DNA from: Flavobacteriaceae bacterium
GTDB lineage: Bacteria > Bacteroidota > Bacteroidia > Flavobacteriales > Flavobacteriaceae
Direction: 5' to 3'
Assembly (NCBI GenBank): GCA_947379965.1
Contig: CANCPC010000012.1
Span: forward strand, 1-37,970
DNA: 37,970 bases
In this document: piece after piece, positions 22,380 to 31,913 of the stretch
Position numbering within the stretch: position 1 is the stretch's first letter
Layout of the letters: every line of letters begins with the position of its first letter
Made by a program: the position numbers and the translations under genes
Notes under the pieces: model-generated
What the model saw: only the letters and a program-made list of their open reading frames with translations
Databases searched by the model: none
Told to the model about the DNA's origin: nothing

Positions 22380-23237
22380 ATGAAATTATACCCAATAGAA
22401 TCCGGAAATTTTAAGCTTGATGGTGGTGCAATGTTTGGTGTTGTGCCAAAAACAATTTGGAGTAGAACCAATCCAGCCGACGATAAAAACTTGATTGATC
22501 TTGCCACAAGATGTTTGCTTATCGAAGACGGGAATCGCCTGATTTTGATTGATAACGGAATGGGCGACAAGCAATCCGAGAAGTTTTTCGGGTATTATTC
22601 GCTTTGGGGAACACATTCTATCGATAAATCTTTGGCAAAATTTGGCTTTCATCGCGATGATATCACCGATGTTTTTTTGACACATCTTCATTTTGACCAT
22701 TGTGGCGGAAGTGTAATCTGGAACAAAGACAGAACTGGTTATGAAGTGGCTTTTAAAAATGCCAAATATTGGACCAATGAAAATCATTGGGAATGGGCTA
22801 AAAAACCAAATCTTCGGGAGAAAGCATCCTTTTTATCCGAAAACATTTTGCCTTTACACGAAAGTGGGCAATTGAATTTTATGAAACTTCCAGAAGGTGA
22901 TTTTGTCGAAAAATCGGAACTTGATTTTGGAGTTTTCTTTGTTGACGGTCACACTGAAAAAATGATGATTCCACACATTAAATATCAGGATAAAACGATT
23001 GTTTTTTGCGCTGATTTATTGGCTACAGCCGGACACATTCCCATTCCGTATGTGATGGGTTATGATACAAGACCGTTATTGACCATGCCTGAAAAAACAA
23101 AATTCCTTACCGCAGCTGCCCAAAATAATTATTATTTATTCTTGGAACACGATGCGCATAACCAAATCATAACGGTCGAAAAAACGGAAGTAGGAATTCG
23201 ATTGAAAGACGTTTATAGTTGTGATGAAATTCTATAA
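22380..23237 (+). CDS. MBL-fold metallohydrolase
   Basis: A 285-residue metallo-beta-lactamase-fold hydrolase without signal peptide. The metal motif HxHxDH is HLHFDH (His102, His104, Asp106, His107), in THLHFDHCGGSV. Further ligands are likely His in FVDGHTEKMMIP and Asp in FCADLLATAGHIP, with a late His in FLEHDAHNQI. The overall pattern resembles the AHL-lactonase/YtnP-like branch, but substrate cannot be assigned; quorum quenching would be a guess. It is divergent from the suf operon and 70 bp before the subtilase gene. Confidence 0.88.
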   Translation: MKLYPIESGNFKLDGGAMFGVVPKTIWSRTNPADDKNLIDLATRCLLIEDGNRLILIDNGMGDKQSEKFFGYYSLWGTHSIDKSLAKFGFHRDDITDVFLTHLHFDHCGGSVIWNKDRTGYEVAFKNAKYWTNENHWEWAKKPNLREKASFLSENILPLHESGQLNFMKLPEGDFVEKSELDFGVFFVDGHTEKMMIPHIKYQDKTIVFCADLLATAGHIPIPYVMGYDTRPLLTMPEKTKFLTAAAQNNYYLFLEHDAHNQIITVEKTEVGIRLKDVYSCDEIL

Positions 23238-23307
23238 ATAGTGTTAATTATGTTTCTGTTTTCAAGGAAACAATCTACTTTTAGACCAATATTTTAATTT
23301 ACATTCA

Positions 23308-24933
23308 ATGAAAAACATTCAATATATTTTTGTCTCTGCAATTGCCACTCTAGCTTTATCAGGTTGTGGCGCATCAAAATCGGTTTCTAACGCGGGTTTA
23401 TTATATGAAACCGCTCCTTTAAACATTCAAAAAAAGGGGCCAATAAGTGAAGAAGACCTGAAACGATGGAGTCATTTAGACTTGGTAAAGGACACAATTC
23501 CGGGAATGAGCGTTGATAAAGCGTTTGCAGAATTATTAAAATACAAAAAAGGGGCTAAAGTCATAGTCGCAGTTTTAGATTCAGGTGTTGACATTGAACA
23601 TGAAGATTTAAATACGGTTCTTTGGACCAATAAAAAAGAAATTCCTGGAAACGGAATCGATGATGACAATAATGGTTTTATTGATGATGTTCATGGTTGG
23701 AATTTCCTTGGCGATATTACAAAAGAAAACGAAGAATATGACCGAATTCTTAACAACAAAAATAATGTTGATGCTGCTTTATTTCAACAAGCAAAGGCTA
23801 AACATGATAAGAAAATAGCAGAAAGTATTAAAGGGAAAGATCAATTAGAAAAAATGTTGCAAGCAACTAAAAATGCAGATGATGTTTTGGTTAAATTTTT
23901 CGGGAAATCAGTCTATTCTGTTGAAGAAGTAGAAGCAATTAAATCCCAAGATTCAGTATTGAATGGTAGTAAAAATATTATGCAAAGAATGCTATCTTTT
24001 GGTTTAAGCATTACGGATTTGAAAGGTGAAATTCAAAAAGAACTAGACGATGATATTGCTACAATTGATGGAAATAAATCAACAAAGAATTTTAGAAAAG
24101 TACTTGGCGATAATCCAGATGATCTTACCGATACAAAATACGGAAATAGTAATGTAATGGGACCGGACAAAGAAGAAATTCTTCACGGAACTCATGTTGC
24201 AGGTATCATTGCTCAAGTTAGAAACAACGGAATTGGCGGTGATGGAATTGCAAATAATGTAGAAATTATGACAATTCGTGCCGTTCCTGATGGAGATGAA
24301 TACGACAAAGATATCGCGCTTGGGATTCGTTATGCCGTAGATAATGGAGCAAAAATAATCAATGGAAGCTTTGGAAAAAGTTTCTCTCCCCATAAACAAT
24401 GGGTTTATGATGCTATAAAATATGCCGAAAGCAAAGATGTATTAATTGTGCATGCTGCAGGGAATGATACAAAAAACATTGATTATGTAGATAATTATCC
24501 AAATGATTCGGAGGATAAAAAGATAGAATTTGCGGATAATTTAATCACAATTGGCGCATTAAATTTTGAATATGGTTCGAAAATGATTGCTGAATTTTCG
24601 AATTTTGGAGAAATTAATGTTGATGTTTTTGCTCCTGGAGTAAAAATTTATGCTTCAACACCTAATAACACCTACAAATTCGAACAAGGAACTTCAATGG
24701 CATCGCCAAATGTTGCTGGAGTTGCCGCTTTAATACGTTCGTATTATCCAAAATTATCTGCCAAAGAAGTAAAACATATTTTGATGGATTCCGGACTGGC
24801 AATCTCCACAGATGTAATCGTTGGAGGTAATCCAAATGATATTCGTCCTTTTACTTCTTTATGTAAATCTGGGAAAATTGTAAACGCTTATAATGCGTTA
24901 ATAATGGCCAAAATAATGTCCAAGAAAAAATAA
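23308..24933 (+). CDS. S8 (subtilisin-like) serine peptidase, lipoprotein
   Basis: A 541-residue exported peptidase. The signal peptide ends in a canonical lipobox LSGC (Cys20), so it is probably anchored in the outer membrane. The catalytic triad is complete: Asp91 in AVLDSGVD, His293 in HGTHVAGI, Ser463 in GTSMASP, with oxyanion Asn386 in AAGND. An unusually long, mostly helical insert of about 150 residues (roughly 138-285) separates the Asp and His blocks; such inserts occur in Bacteroidota S8 peptidases. DDDNNGFIDD (118-127) looks like a calcium-binding loop. It is followed 44 bp later by an M1 peptidase gene on the same strand. Confidence 0.93.
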   Translation: MKNIQYIFVSAIATLALSGCGASKSVSNAGLLYETAPLNIQKKGPISEEDLKRWSHLDLVKDTIPGMSVDKAFAELLKYKKGAKVIVAVLDSGVDIEHEDLNTVLWTNKKEIPGNGIDDDNNGFIDDVHGWNFLGDITKENEEYDRILNNKNNVDAALFQQAKAKHDKKIAESIKGKDQLEKMLQATKNADDVLVKFFGKSVYSVEEVEAIKSQDSVLNGSKNIMQRMLSFGLSITDLKGEIQKELDDDIATIDGNKSTKNFRKVLGDNPDDLTDTKYGNSNVMGPDKEEILHGTHVAGIIAQVRNNGIGGDGIANNVEIMTIRAVPDGDEYDKDIALGIRYAVDNGAKIINGSFGKSFSPHKQWVYDAIKYAESKDVLIVHAAGNDTKNIDYVDNYPNDSEDKKIEFADNLITIGALNFEYGSKMIAEFSNFGEINVDVFAPGVKIYASTPNNTYKFEQGTSMASPNVAGVAALIRSYYPKLSAKEVKHILMDSGLAISTDVIVGGNPNDIRPFTSLCKSGKIVNAYNALIMAKIMSKKK

Positions 24934-24943
24934 TTTTACATTC

Positions 24944-24970
24944 GAAGGATTTTAATTCTTCTATTTTTTT
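24944..24970 (+). terminator. Weak terminator-like hairpin between the two peptidase genes
   Basis: GAAGGA (24944-24949) can pair with TTCTTC (24956-24961) with one G-T pair, followed after two bases by seven T. The M1 gene start is only 7 bp further on, so it may attenuate rather than separate the two genes. Confidence 0.3.
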
Positions 24971-24977
24971 ATTGATT

Positions 24978-26852
24978 ATGAAAAAACTTCTTTTACTTTT
25001 CCTTCTTTCTGTGAATTTCGGAAATCTATTTGCTCAAAGTTCCGTCTATTGGCAACAAAAGGTAGACTATAAAATGGAAGTTGTTATGGATGTGAAAAAC
25101 TACCAATATAAAGGGAAGCAGGAATTGGTTTATACCAATAATTCACCCGATACTTTACGCCGCGTTTTTTATCATTTGTTCAATAATGCTTTTCAGCCCG
25201 GAAGCGAAATGGACGCCCGAATTCAAAGCATCAAAGATCCAGATGCTAGAATGGTCAACAAGATAAAAGTAGGTGATAAGGAAATCAAAGAAAGTCGAGT
25301 AAAAACTTTGAAACCAAATGAAATTGGGTATTTGAAAATCTCCAATTTCAAGCAAGACGGAATTACTGCCGATGCAAAAACTGTGGGAACGATTCTAGAA
25401 GTGACTTTGGCAAAGCCACTTTTACCCAACTCAAAAACTACTTTTACCTTAGATTTTGATGGACAAGTTCCCGTTCAAATTCGTCGTTCTGGAAGAAATA
25501 ATTCCGAAGGAGTCGAATTATCTATGGCGCAATGGTATCCAAAAATAGCCGAATTTGATTTCGAAGGTTGGCACGCCGATCCTTATATTGCTCGTGAATT
25601 TCATGGTGTTTGGGGAAATTTCGACGTAAATATTACCATCGACGCAGCATATGTTTTAGGTGGAACTGGTTATTTGCAAAACCCAAACGAAATAGGGCAT
25701 GGCTATCAAGATTCAGGAATTATTGTGGTGTATCCAAAGAAAACCAAAACCCTCACTTGGCATTTCGTAGCACCAATGGTGCATGATTTTGCTTGGGCTG
25801 CCGACAAAAATTATATTCATGATGTTGTCAAAGGACCTAATAATGTCGATTTACATTTTCTTTATAAAAACAATCCAAAAACCATTGAGAACTGGAAAAA
25901 CGTTCAACCATTAATGGTCAAAGTGATGGATTTTTACAACAAGACCGTTGGAAATTATCCCTATAAACAATATTCGTTTATTCAAGGTGGCGATGGCGGA
26001 ATGGAATACGCCATGTGCACGCTTATGCTTGGAAACGGAAAACTAGAAGGGATTTTGGGTACGGCGACACATGAATTAGGACATTCATGGTTTCAGCAAA
26101 TTTTGGCTTCCAACGAAAGCAAACATCCATGGATGGACGAGGGATTTACCTCTTATATCGAAGATTTAGCATTGAATGAAATCGCCATTAAAAAAGAGGA
26201 TAATCCTTTCGAATCGGCTTACAAATCCTATTATAAGTTAGTAGAATCTGGCAAAGAACAACCGCAAACTACCCACGGAGATCGATATGACGAGAATAGA
26301 CCGTATAGTATTTCATCGTATTCTAAAGGGGAAATTTTCTTGTCGCAGTTAGAATATTTGATTGGAAAAGAAAATGTAATAAAAACGCTAAAACGCTATT
26401 TTCAAGAGTTTAAATTCAAACATCCAACGCCAAATGACATCAAAAGAACGGCCGAAAGAGTTTCTGGAGCCAACTTAGATTGGTATTTAACGGATTGGAC
26501 ACAAACTACAAATACGATAGATTATGGCATTAAGGAAGTGAAAGATAACGCCGATAAAACGACTATTGTTTTAGAAAGAATCGGTAGAATGCCAATGCCA
26601 ATTGATGTTTTGGTCGAATATACAGATGGCACAAAAGAAAGTTTTTACATGCCGTTGCGCATGATGAGTCACGAGAAAGCTAACCCGAACCCTGAAATTA
26701 AAAGAACCGTTTTAGGCGATTGGGCTTGGGCATTTCCAACGTATGAATTTAGTATTTCTAAGTCAAAAACTGCCATCAAGAAAATCACTATAGATTCAAG
26801 CGGATTAATGTCCGATGTAAAGCGAGAGAATAATTTTTATGAGGTAAAATAG
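24978..26852 (+). CDS. M1-family zinc metallopeptidase (aminopeptidase N-like), exported
   Basis: A 624-residue protein from ATG 24978 with a signal peptide (KKLLLLFLLSVNFGNLFAQ). The N-terminal beta domain resembles M1 peptidases. The exopeptidase motif appears as GGMEYAM (about residue 340). The zinc site is HELGH (365-369) with the third ligand Glu388 in WMDEGFTSY, the standard M1 spacing. It is likely periplasmic or surface-exposed and hydrolyses peptides from their N-termini. It has no visible C-terminal sorting domain. Confidence 0.93.
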   Translation: MKKLLLLFLLSVNFGNLFAQSSVYWQQKVDYKMEVVMDVKNYQYKGKQELVYTNNSPDTLRRVFYHLFNNAFQPGSEMDARIQSIKDPDARMVNKIKVGDKEIKESRVKTLKPNEIGYLKISNFKQDGITADAKTVGTILEVTLAKPLLPNSKTTFTLDFDGQVPVQIRRSGRNNSEGVELSMAQWYPKIAEFDFEGWHADPYIAREFHGVWGNFDVNITIDAAYVLGGTGYLQNPNEIGHGYQDSGIIVVYPKKTKTLTWHFVAPMVHDFAWAADKNYIHDVVKGPNNVDLHFLYKNNPKTIENWKNVQPLMVKVMDFYNKTVGNYPYKQYSFIQGGDGGMEYAMCTLMLGNGKLEGILGTATHELGHSWFQQILASNESKHPWMDEGFTSYIEDLALNEIAIKKEDNPFESAYKSYYKLVESGKEQPQTTHGDRYDENRPYSISSYSKGEIFLSQLEYLIGKENVIKTLKRYFQEFKFKHPTPNDIKRTAERVSGANLDWYLTDWTQTTNTIDYGIKEVKDNADKTTIVLERIGRMPMPIDVLVEYTDGTKESFYMPLRMMSHEKANPNPEIKRTVLGDWAWAFPTYEFSISKSKTAIKKITIDSSGLMSDVKRENNFYEVK

Positions 26853-27033
26853 AATTTTACTCTAACAAAAAACAGTTGATCGCTAAAGTTTAATAACGTG
26901 TTTTCTTAGAACGAGACAGCTTTAAAACGGCCCTAAATCAGACGATTTTTTTACTTTAAAAACGAAAAAATCACTTTCAACATATTAGATTGTTATTCTA
27001 AATATTGAAATTCATAATTGTAAATTTACTTCG

Positions 27034-27041
27034 TAACTTTG
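27034..27041 (+). promoter_or_regulatory. -7 box for the lipoprotein-mfd unit, TAACTTTG
   Basis: TAACTTTG matches TAnnTTTG and lies 18 bp before the ATG at 27060. TTG elements upstream are not at the consensus distance. The 207-bp gap before the gene also holds an A/T-rich inverted repeat around 26944-26975; nothing else was recognised there. Confidence 0.5.
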
Positions 27042-27059
27042 CGCCTTAATAAATTCGCA

Positions 27060-27662
27060 ATGAAATTTAAATTTATATATATTCTTTCTTTGGTTTTTGT
27101 GCTGTTTTCGTGTAAAGACGAAACGAAAAAGCGTATTGTTGAGACTGAAAAGGACATCAAAAAGAAAGAATTAATTTTTTCGAATATCGAAAAAGGTTGG
27201 GTTTTTAACACCAATCCAATTAATTCAACTTCCCAAGCGAACAAATCGTCTTGGAACGAATGGCGTATGTTCTTGGCAGAATTAGAGCAGAAACCAAAGA
27301 AAACAATAGGTGCTTTCCAAAAAAAATCGGCTGAACTTTCTAAGAAAGTCATGGATTTGAATAATAATATTCCAATAAATTTCAGTACACCCCAAATCAA
27401 AAGCCGAATTTCAATGCTGATTACCAAAGTAGAAATGTTAGATTTATACATTCACTTAGACAATATTCCGGATAAAAAAGTGGTTGGTTTGGTTGGAGAA
27501 ATCAACGTAGAATTGATTTCTTTACAAAATCAAATGGATAAAATCGTTCAAAAAAGTAAAATTCCGCTTGAAGAAGGCGAGTCTGAATTGAAGAAAATGT
27601 TGGATACTTCTAGAGCAATTCCAAATATAAAAATAGACCCAAATCTCCCTCGCGTTGAGTAA
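27060..27662 (+). CDS. Hypothetical lipoprotein upstream of mfd
   Basis: A 200-residue protein from ATG 27060 with a lipoprotein signal (MKFKFIYILSLVFVLFSC, Cys18). An open frame upstream to 27039 overlaps the -7 box and is not used. The mature part is helical and charged, with no recognised domain. Segments such as WNEWRMFLAELEQKPKK and IKSRISMLITKVEMLDLYI suggest helical bundling. Its last codons overlap the start of mfd by 8 bp, so the two are translated from one mRNA. A functional link with transcription-coupled repair is not evident for an envelope lipoprotein. Confidence 0.82.
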   Translation: MKFKFIYILSLVFVLFSCKDETKKRIVETEKDIKKKELIFSNIEKGWVFNTNPINSTSQANKSSWNEWRMFLAELEQKPKKTIGAFQKKSAELSKKVMDLNNNIPINFSTPQIKSRISMLITKVEMLDLYIHLDNIPDKKVVGLVGEINVELISLQNQMDKIVQKSKIPLEEGESELKKMLDTSRAIPNIKIDPNLPRVE

Positions 27663-30600
27663 ATCTAACTTATATAAAATCTACGATAGTTCGCCAAAAA
27701 TTAAGCAAATTGTCGATAGTTTACAGCAAGCCGAACAAAAAATCCAGTTGAACGGATTGATTGGTTCGTCGCTTTCGTTTGTGGTGCAATCGCTTTTCAA
27801 AAAGGCCGAAAAACCATTTTTGGTTATCCTAAATGACAAGGAAGAAGCTGCCTATTATTTGAACGATTTAGAGCAAATGATAGGGGAAGAGGACGTGCTT
27901 TTTTACCCCGGTTCGTACCGTCGTCCTTACCAAATTGAAGATACCGATAATGCCAATGTTTTGCTTCGAGCCGAAGTCTTGAACCGCATTAATTCCCGCA
28001 GAAAACCTGCAATAATTGTCACTTATCCCGAAGCGCTTTTCGAGAAAGTGGTTACGCGAAAAGAGTTGGATAAAAACACCTTGAAAGTGGCTGTTGGCGA
28101 CAAAATTTCTATTGATTTTATCAATGAAGTTTTGTTCGAATACGAATTTAAAAGAGTCGATTTCATAACCGAACCTGGCGAATTTTCCGTTCGTGGCGGA
28201 ATCGTTGATGTGTTTTCTTTTTCGAATGATAATCCATATCGAATTGAGTTTTTTGGTGACGAGGTCGAAAGTATTCGAAGCTTCGATGTTGAAACGCAAT
28301 TGTCTATCGAAAAGCAGAAAAAAATAACGATAATTCCGAATGTTGAAAATAAATTCTTTCAGGAAAACCGCGAAAGTTTCTTGGAATATATCAATGATAA
28401 GACCATTATTTTCATTCAAAATACCGATTCGCTTTTTTCGAAATTGGATAAACTTTTTGGCAAAGCCACAGAAATTTTCGAAAATCTGAATGCTACGATA
28501 GAGCACGTTGCGCCGCAACAATTATTTTTGAATCAGGCGGAATTCATCAAGAAAAGTTTAAATTTTTCGGTTGTCGAATTGAGTTCAAAACCTATTTATA
28601 GAACTAAAAGCGTGTTCGATTTTCATATCAAACCACAACCGTCATTCAATAAGCAATTCGATTTGTTGTTGAATAATTTAAATGACAACCATTTTAACGG
28701 TTATAAAAATTATTTGTTCTGTTCGAATGAGGCTCAAGCCAAAAGGTTTCACGATATTTTCGAAACATTGGACGAAGAAAATTCGGAGAACATTCGGAAG
28801 CAATACAACACGATTGTGTTGCCACTATTTCAAGGTTTTATTGACGAAGAAAACCAAATTGCTTGTTATACCGATCACCAAATTTTTGAGCGTTACCATA
28901 AATTTAGTATCAAAAATAATATTTCGAAGAAGCAAAACATCACTTTAAAAGAATTGACGACTTTGTCCGTTGGCGATTATGTAACGCATATCGATCACGG
29001 AATTGGACGATTTGGTGGCTTGCAAAAAATTCAAGTCGAGGGCAGAACCCAAGAAGCCATAAAATTGGTTTATGCCGATAATGACATTGTTTATGTGAGC
29101 ATTCACTCGCTTTACAAGATTTCGAAATATACTGGAAAAGACGGAACACCGCCTAAAATTTATAAACTCGGTTCGAATGCTTGGAAGATTCTAAAGCAAA
29201 AAACCAAGGCGCGTGTCAAACATATTGCGTTCAATTTGATTCAATTGTATGCCAAAAGAAAACTGGAAAAAGGATTCCGTTTTGCGCCCGACAGTTATTT
29301 GCAAAACGAATTAGAAAGTTCCTTTATTTACGAAGATACGCCCGATCAAACCAAATCGACGGCAGAAGTAAAAGCCGATATGGAAAGTGATCGCCCGATG
29401 GATCGCTTGGTTTGTGGCGATGTAGGTTTCGGAAAAACCGAAGTCGCTATTCGAGCTGCTTTCAAAGCCGTTGACAATAGCAAACAAGTGGCGGTTTTGG
29501 TTCCCACGACGATTCTGGCCTATCAACATTACCGCACTTTTACCGAAAGGTTGAAAGAAATGCCCGTTTCTGTGGGTTATTTAAACCGTTTTAGAACCGC
29601 AAAACAAAAAGCCGAAACCTTAAGATTATTAGCCGAAGGGAAACTCGATATCGTCATTGGAACGCATCAATTGGTCAACAAAAATGTGGTTTTCAAAGAC
29701 CTTGGATTATTGATTGTGGATGAGGAACAAAAATTTGGTGTCAACGTAAAAGACAAATTGAAAACCATCGCTGCCAATGTCGATACGTTGACATTAACGG
29801 CAACGCCCATCCCGAGAACGTTGCAGTTTTCATTGATGGCCGCCCGCGATTTATCCGTAATTACAACTCCACCACCCAATCGTTATCCGATTGAAACGAA
29901 CGTGGTCGGTTTTAGCGAAGAGTTGATTCGGGATGCGATTTCGTATGAAATTCAGCGAAACGGACAGGTTTTCTTTATTAATAATCGAATAGAAAACATC
30001 AAGGAAGTGGCTGGAATGATTCAGCGATTGGTGCCTGATGCCCGAGTGGGAATTGGTCACGGCCAGATGGAAGGCAGCAAATTGGAAGAATTGATGTTGG
30101 CTTTTATGAACGGCGAATTTGATGTTTTGGTGGCAACCACCATTATCGAAAGCGGATTAGACGTTCCTAATGCCAATACGATTTTTATCAATAATGCCAA
30201 TAATTTTGGACTTTCCGATTTGCATCAAATGCGCGGTCGAGTAGGGCGTAGCAACAAGAAAGCATTTTGTTATTTTATTTGTCCGCCGTATTCAGCGATG
30301 ACCGATGATGCTCGGAAACGGATTCAGGCTTTGGAACAATTCTCCGAATTGGGAAGTGGCTTTAACATTGCGATGAAAGATTTAGAAATTCGTGGCGCAG
30401 GAGATTTATTGGGTGGCGAACAAAGTGGTTTCATCAACGAAATTGGTTTTGACACGTATCAAAAAATCATGAACGAAGCCATCGACGAATTGAAGGAAAA
30501 CGAATTCAAGGATTTGTATGAAAACGAAGATAGCGGCGTCGAGAAAGAATACGTCAAAGAATTGCAAATCGACACTGATTTTGAGCTTTTGTTTTCGGAT

Positions 30601-31017
30601 GAATACATCAATAATGTCACAGAACGATTGAGTTTATACAATGAATTAGGTTCCGTAAAAAATGAAGATGAATTGATAGTTTTTCAAAATAAATTAATCG
30701 ACCGTTTTGGCCCAATGCCTCCACGAGCCAATGCTTTGATGAATAGTATTCGCATCAAATGGATTGCCACCAGAGTGGGAATTGAAAAATTAGTGATGAA
30801 AAAAGGCAAAATGATTGGCTATTTTGTTGCTGATCAAAACTCGGATTATTACACTTCGAAACGCTTTCGTCAAATGATACAATTTGTACAAAAACACAAT
30901 AGTATTTGTATCATGAAAGAAAAGCAAACGCCAGCTGGTTTACGTCTTTTGTTGACTTTTGACAATGTAAAAACCACCCGAAGAGCATTGGAATTGATGG
31001 AGATGTTAGAGAAATAA
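27655..31017 (+). CDS. mfd: Transcription-repair coupling factor Mfd
   Basis: Mfd removes RNA polymerase stalled at DNA lesions and recruits UvrA. The 1120-residue protein shows the full domain order: UvrB-like N-terminal region (LFYPGSYRRPYQIEDTDN), RNA-polymerase-interacting CarD-like domain (GDYVTHIDHGIGRFGGLQKI), SF2 translocase with Walker A GDVGFGKTE (about 587), DEEQ box, LTATPIPRTL, TTIIESGLDVPNAN and QMRGRVGR, and the C-terminal TRCF domain. The start is a TTG at 27655 overlapping the upstream stop codon; the next in-frame Met is about 75 residues in and would delete conserved sequence. This supports a genuine TTG start coupled to the lipoprotein gene. Convergent with batE, 28 bp away. 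Confidence 0.97.
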   Translation: MSKSNLYKIYDSSPKIKQIVDSLQQAEQKIQLNGLIGSSLSFVVQSLFKKAEKPFLVILNDKEEAAYYLNDLEQMIGEEDVLFYPGSYRRPYQIEDTDNANVLLRAEVLNRINSRRKPAIIVTYPEALFEKVVTRKELDKNTLKVAVGDKISIDFINEVLFEYEFKRVDFITEPGEFSVRGGIVDVFSFSNDNPYRIEFFGDEVESIRSFDVETQLSIEKQKKITIIPNVENKFFQENRESFLEYINDKTIIFIQNTDSLFSKLDKLFGKATEIFENLNATIEHVAPQQLFLNQAEFIKKSLNFSVVELSSKPIYRTKSVFDFHIKPQPSFNKQFDLLLNNLNDNHFNGYKNYLFCSNEAQAKRFHDIFETLDEENSENIRKQYNTIVLPLFQGFIDEENQIACYTDHQIFERYHKFSIKNNISKKQNITLKELTTLSVGDYVTHIDHGIGRFGGLQKIQVEGRTQEAIKLVYADNDIVYVSIHSLYKISKYTGKDGTPPKIYKLGSNAWKILKQKTKARVKHIAFNLIQLYAKRKLEKGFRFAPDSYLQNELESSFIYEDTPDQTKSTAEVKADMESDRPMDRLVCGDVGFGKTEVAIRAAFKAVDNSKQVAVLVPTTILAYQHYRTFTERLKEMPVSVGYLNRFRTAKQKAETLRLLAEGKLDIVIGTHQLVNKNVVFKDLGLLIVDEEQKFGVNVKDKLKTIAANVDTLTLTATPIPRTLQFSLMAARDLSVITTPPPNRYPIETNVVGFSEELIRDAISYEIQRNGQVFFINNRIENIKEVAGMIQRLVPDARVGIGHGQMEGSKLEELMLAFMNGEFDVLVATTIIESGLDVPNANTIFINNANNFGLSDLHQMRGRVGRSNKKAFCYFICPPYSAMTDDARKRIQALEQFSELGSGFNIAMKDLEIRGAGDLLGGEQSGFINEIGFDTYQKIMNEAIDELKENEFKDLYENEDSGVEKEYVKELQIDTDFELLFSDEYINNVTERLSLYNELGSVKNEDELIVFQNKLIDRFGPMPPRANALMNSIRIKWIATRVGIEKLVMKKGKMIGYFVADQNSDYYTSKRFRQMIQFVQKHNSICIMKEKQTPAGLRLLLTFDNVKTTRRALELMEMLEK

Positions 31018-31045
31018 TTAAACCCATCTAGACAAAATCTTTAAT

Positions 31046-31789
31046 TTATTTGACTTCTTTAATCGCTGTTTTCTCAATCCACCCTTGTGTTCCATCAATT
31101 AATTCAATTTTTTTCCAATTGTCAACTTTTTCCAAAACATACACCGTGGTTCCTTCATGAAGTGTAAAAACAGTTGAACTTGCTGTTTGAGGTTCGCTTT
31201 TGACCAAAATCATTTCGGCAAAAACAATAGCTGGTTTTTCATTGTCAAAATTGTTTTTCTCTTTAATTGCTGCAGATATACTGATTGACAACAAAAATAA
31301 TAAGACAAACATTCCGAAGAAAAAAATGCGTTTGTATAATGCAGTTTGTGAAAAATAATACCCAAGAAAAAACAACAGAAAAAGTGTCGAAAACCCAACC
31401 GAAATCCACGCCCAAGTATTGTAATGAAAAGTCGAAGTTAAATCATGAATCCATTTCGAAAAGCCCACTTTTGGCACTTCTTTCACCTCGTCGATAGTTA
31501 ATTTTTGGGCAAATTTAAGATTGTTTTTAATTTCTGAATCCTCTGGATTAAGAAGCAAAGCCTTTTGATAATTATAAATTGCCGGAGCTACTTTGTTCAA
31601 TTTAAAATAGCAATTCGCTAAATTAAAATACAACTCAGCGGATTGCTTTTTGGTTGCCAAAACACTTTCATAAGCAGAAACCGCTTGCTCGTATTTCCCT
31701 TTTTGATATAACGAATTCCCTGTTTCAAAACCGCTTTGGGCAAAGAAAACTTGGGTTATCAGTAAAAATATAAATAGTAACTTTTTCAT
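31046..31789 (-). CDS. batE: BatE: TPR and SH3-domain membrane protein
   Basis: Last gene of the Bat (Bacteroides aerotolerance) operon. The 247 residues comprise a signal peptide (cut after VFFAQ), a TPR region (about 20-95, including AELYFNLANCYFKLNKVAPA), two membrane helices (about 128-170), and a C-terminal bacterial SH3 domain (about 185-245, with LHEGTTVYVLEKVDNWKKIEL and GWIEKTAI). This order matches BatE. Bat proteins are thought to act as an envelope complex linked to stress tolerance. Confidence 0.88.
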   Translation of the reverse strand: MKKLLFIFLLITQVFFAQSGFETGNSLYQKGKYEQAVSAYESVLATKKQSAELYFNLANCYFKLNKVAPAIYNYQKALLLNPEDSEIKNNLKFAQKLTIDEVKEVPKVGFSKWIHDLTSTFHYNTWAWISVGFSTLFLLFFLGYYFSQTALYKRIFFFGMFVLLFLLSISISAAIKEKNNFDNEKPAIVFAEMILVKSEPQTASSTVFTLHEGTTVYVLEKVDNWKKIELIDGTQGWIEKTAIKEVK

Positions 31790-31807
31790 TGTTTATTTTT
31801 TTTGGAA

Positions 31808-31907
31808 CGCGGATAAAACAGATTCGATAAATCGAAAACACGGATTTTTAAAGATTTTTAATTAAAAATTAGTTTCTATCCGCTTTGGAGTATCCGTTTT
31901 ATCTGCG
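31808..31907. repeat. Imperfect long inverted repeat between batD and batE
   Basis: CGCGGATAAAACAGAT (31808-31823) is complementary to ATCCGTTTTATCTGCG (31892-31907) at 14 of 16 positions. A second palindrome, TTTTTAATTAAAAA, lies in the centre. It spans nearly the whole 124-bp gap and could fold into a long hairpin. Confidence 0.75.
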
Positions 31908-31913
31908 TGCTTT

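Noticed and set aside
22386..22787. Minus-strand 133-codon frame opposite the MBL-fold gene
   Set aside because: Antisense to the conserved HxHxDH region; no supporting signal.
22380..23237. MBL-fold protein considered as an acyl-homoserine-lactone lactonase
   Set aside because: Metal motif and general resemblance only; the fold covers many substrates and the neighbours give no link to signalling.
27868..28521. Long minus-strand open frame (217 codons) opposite mfd
   Set aside because: It lies wholly antisense to conserved Mfd sequence, its product has no domain pattern, and it starts and ends without promoter or terminator signals.
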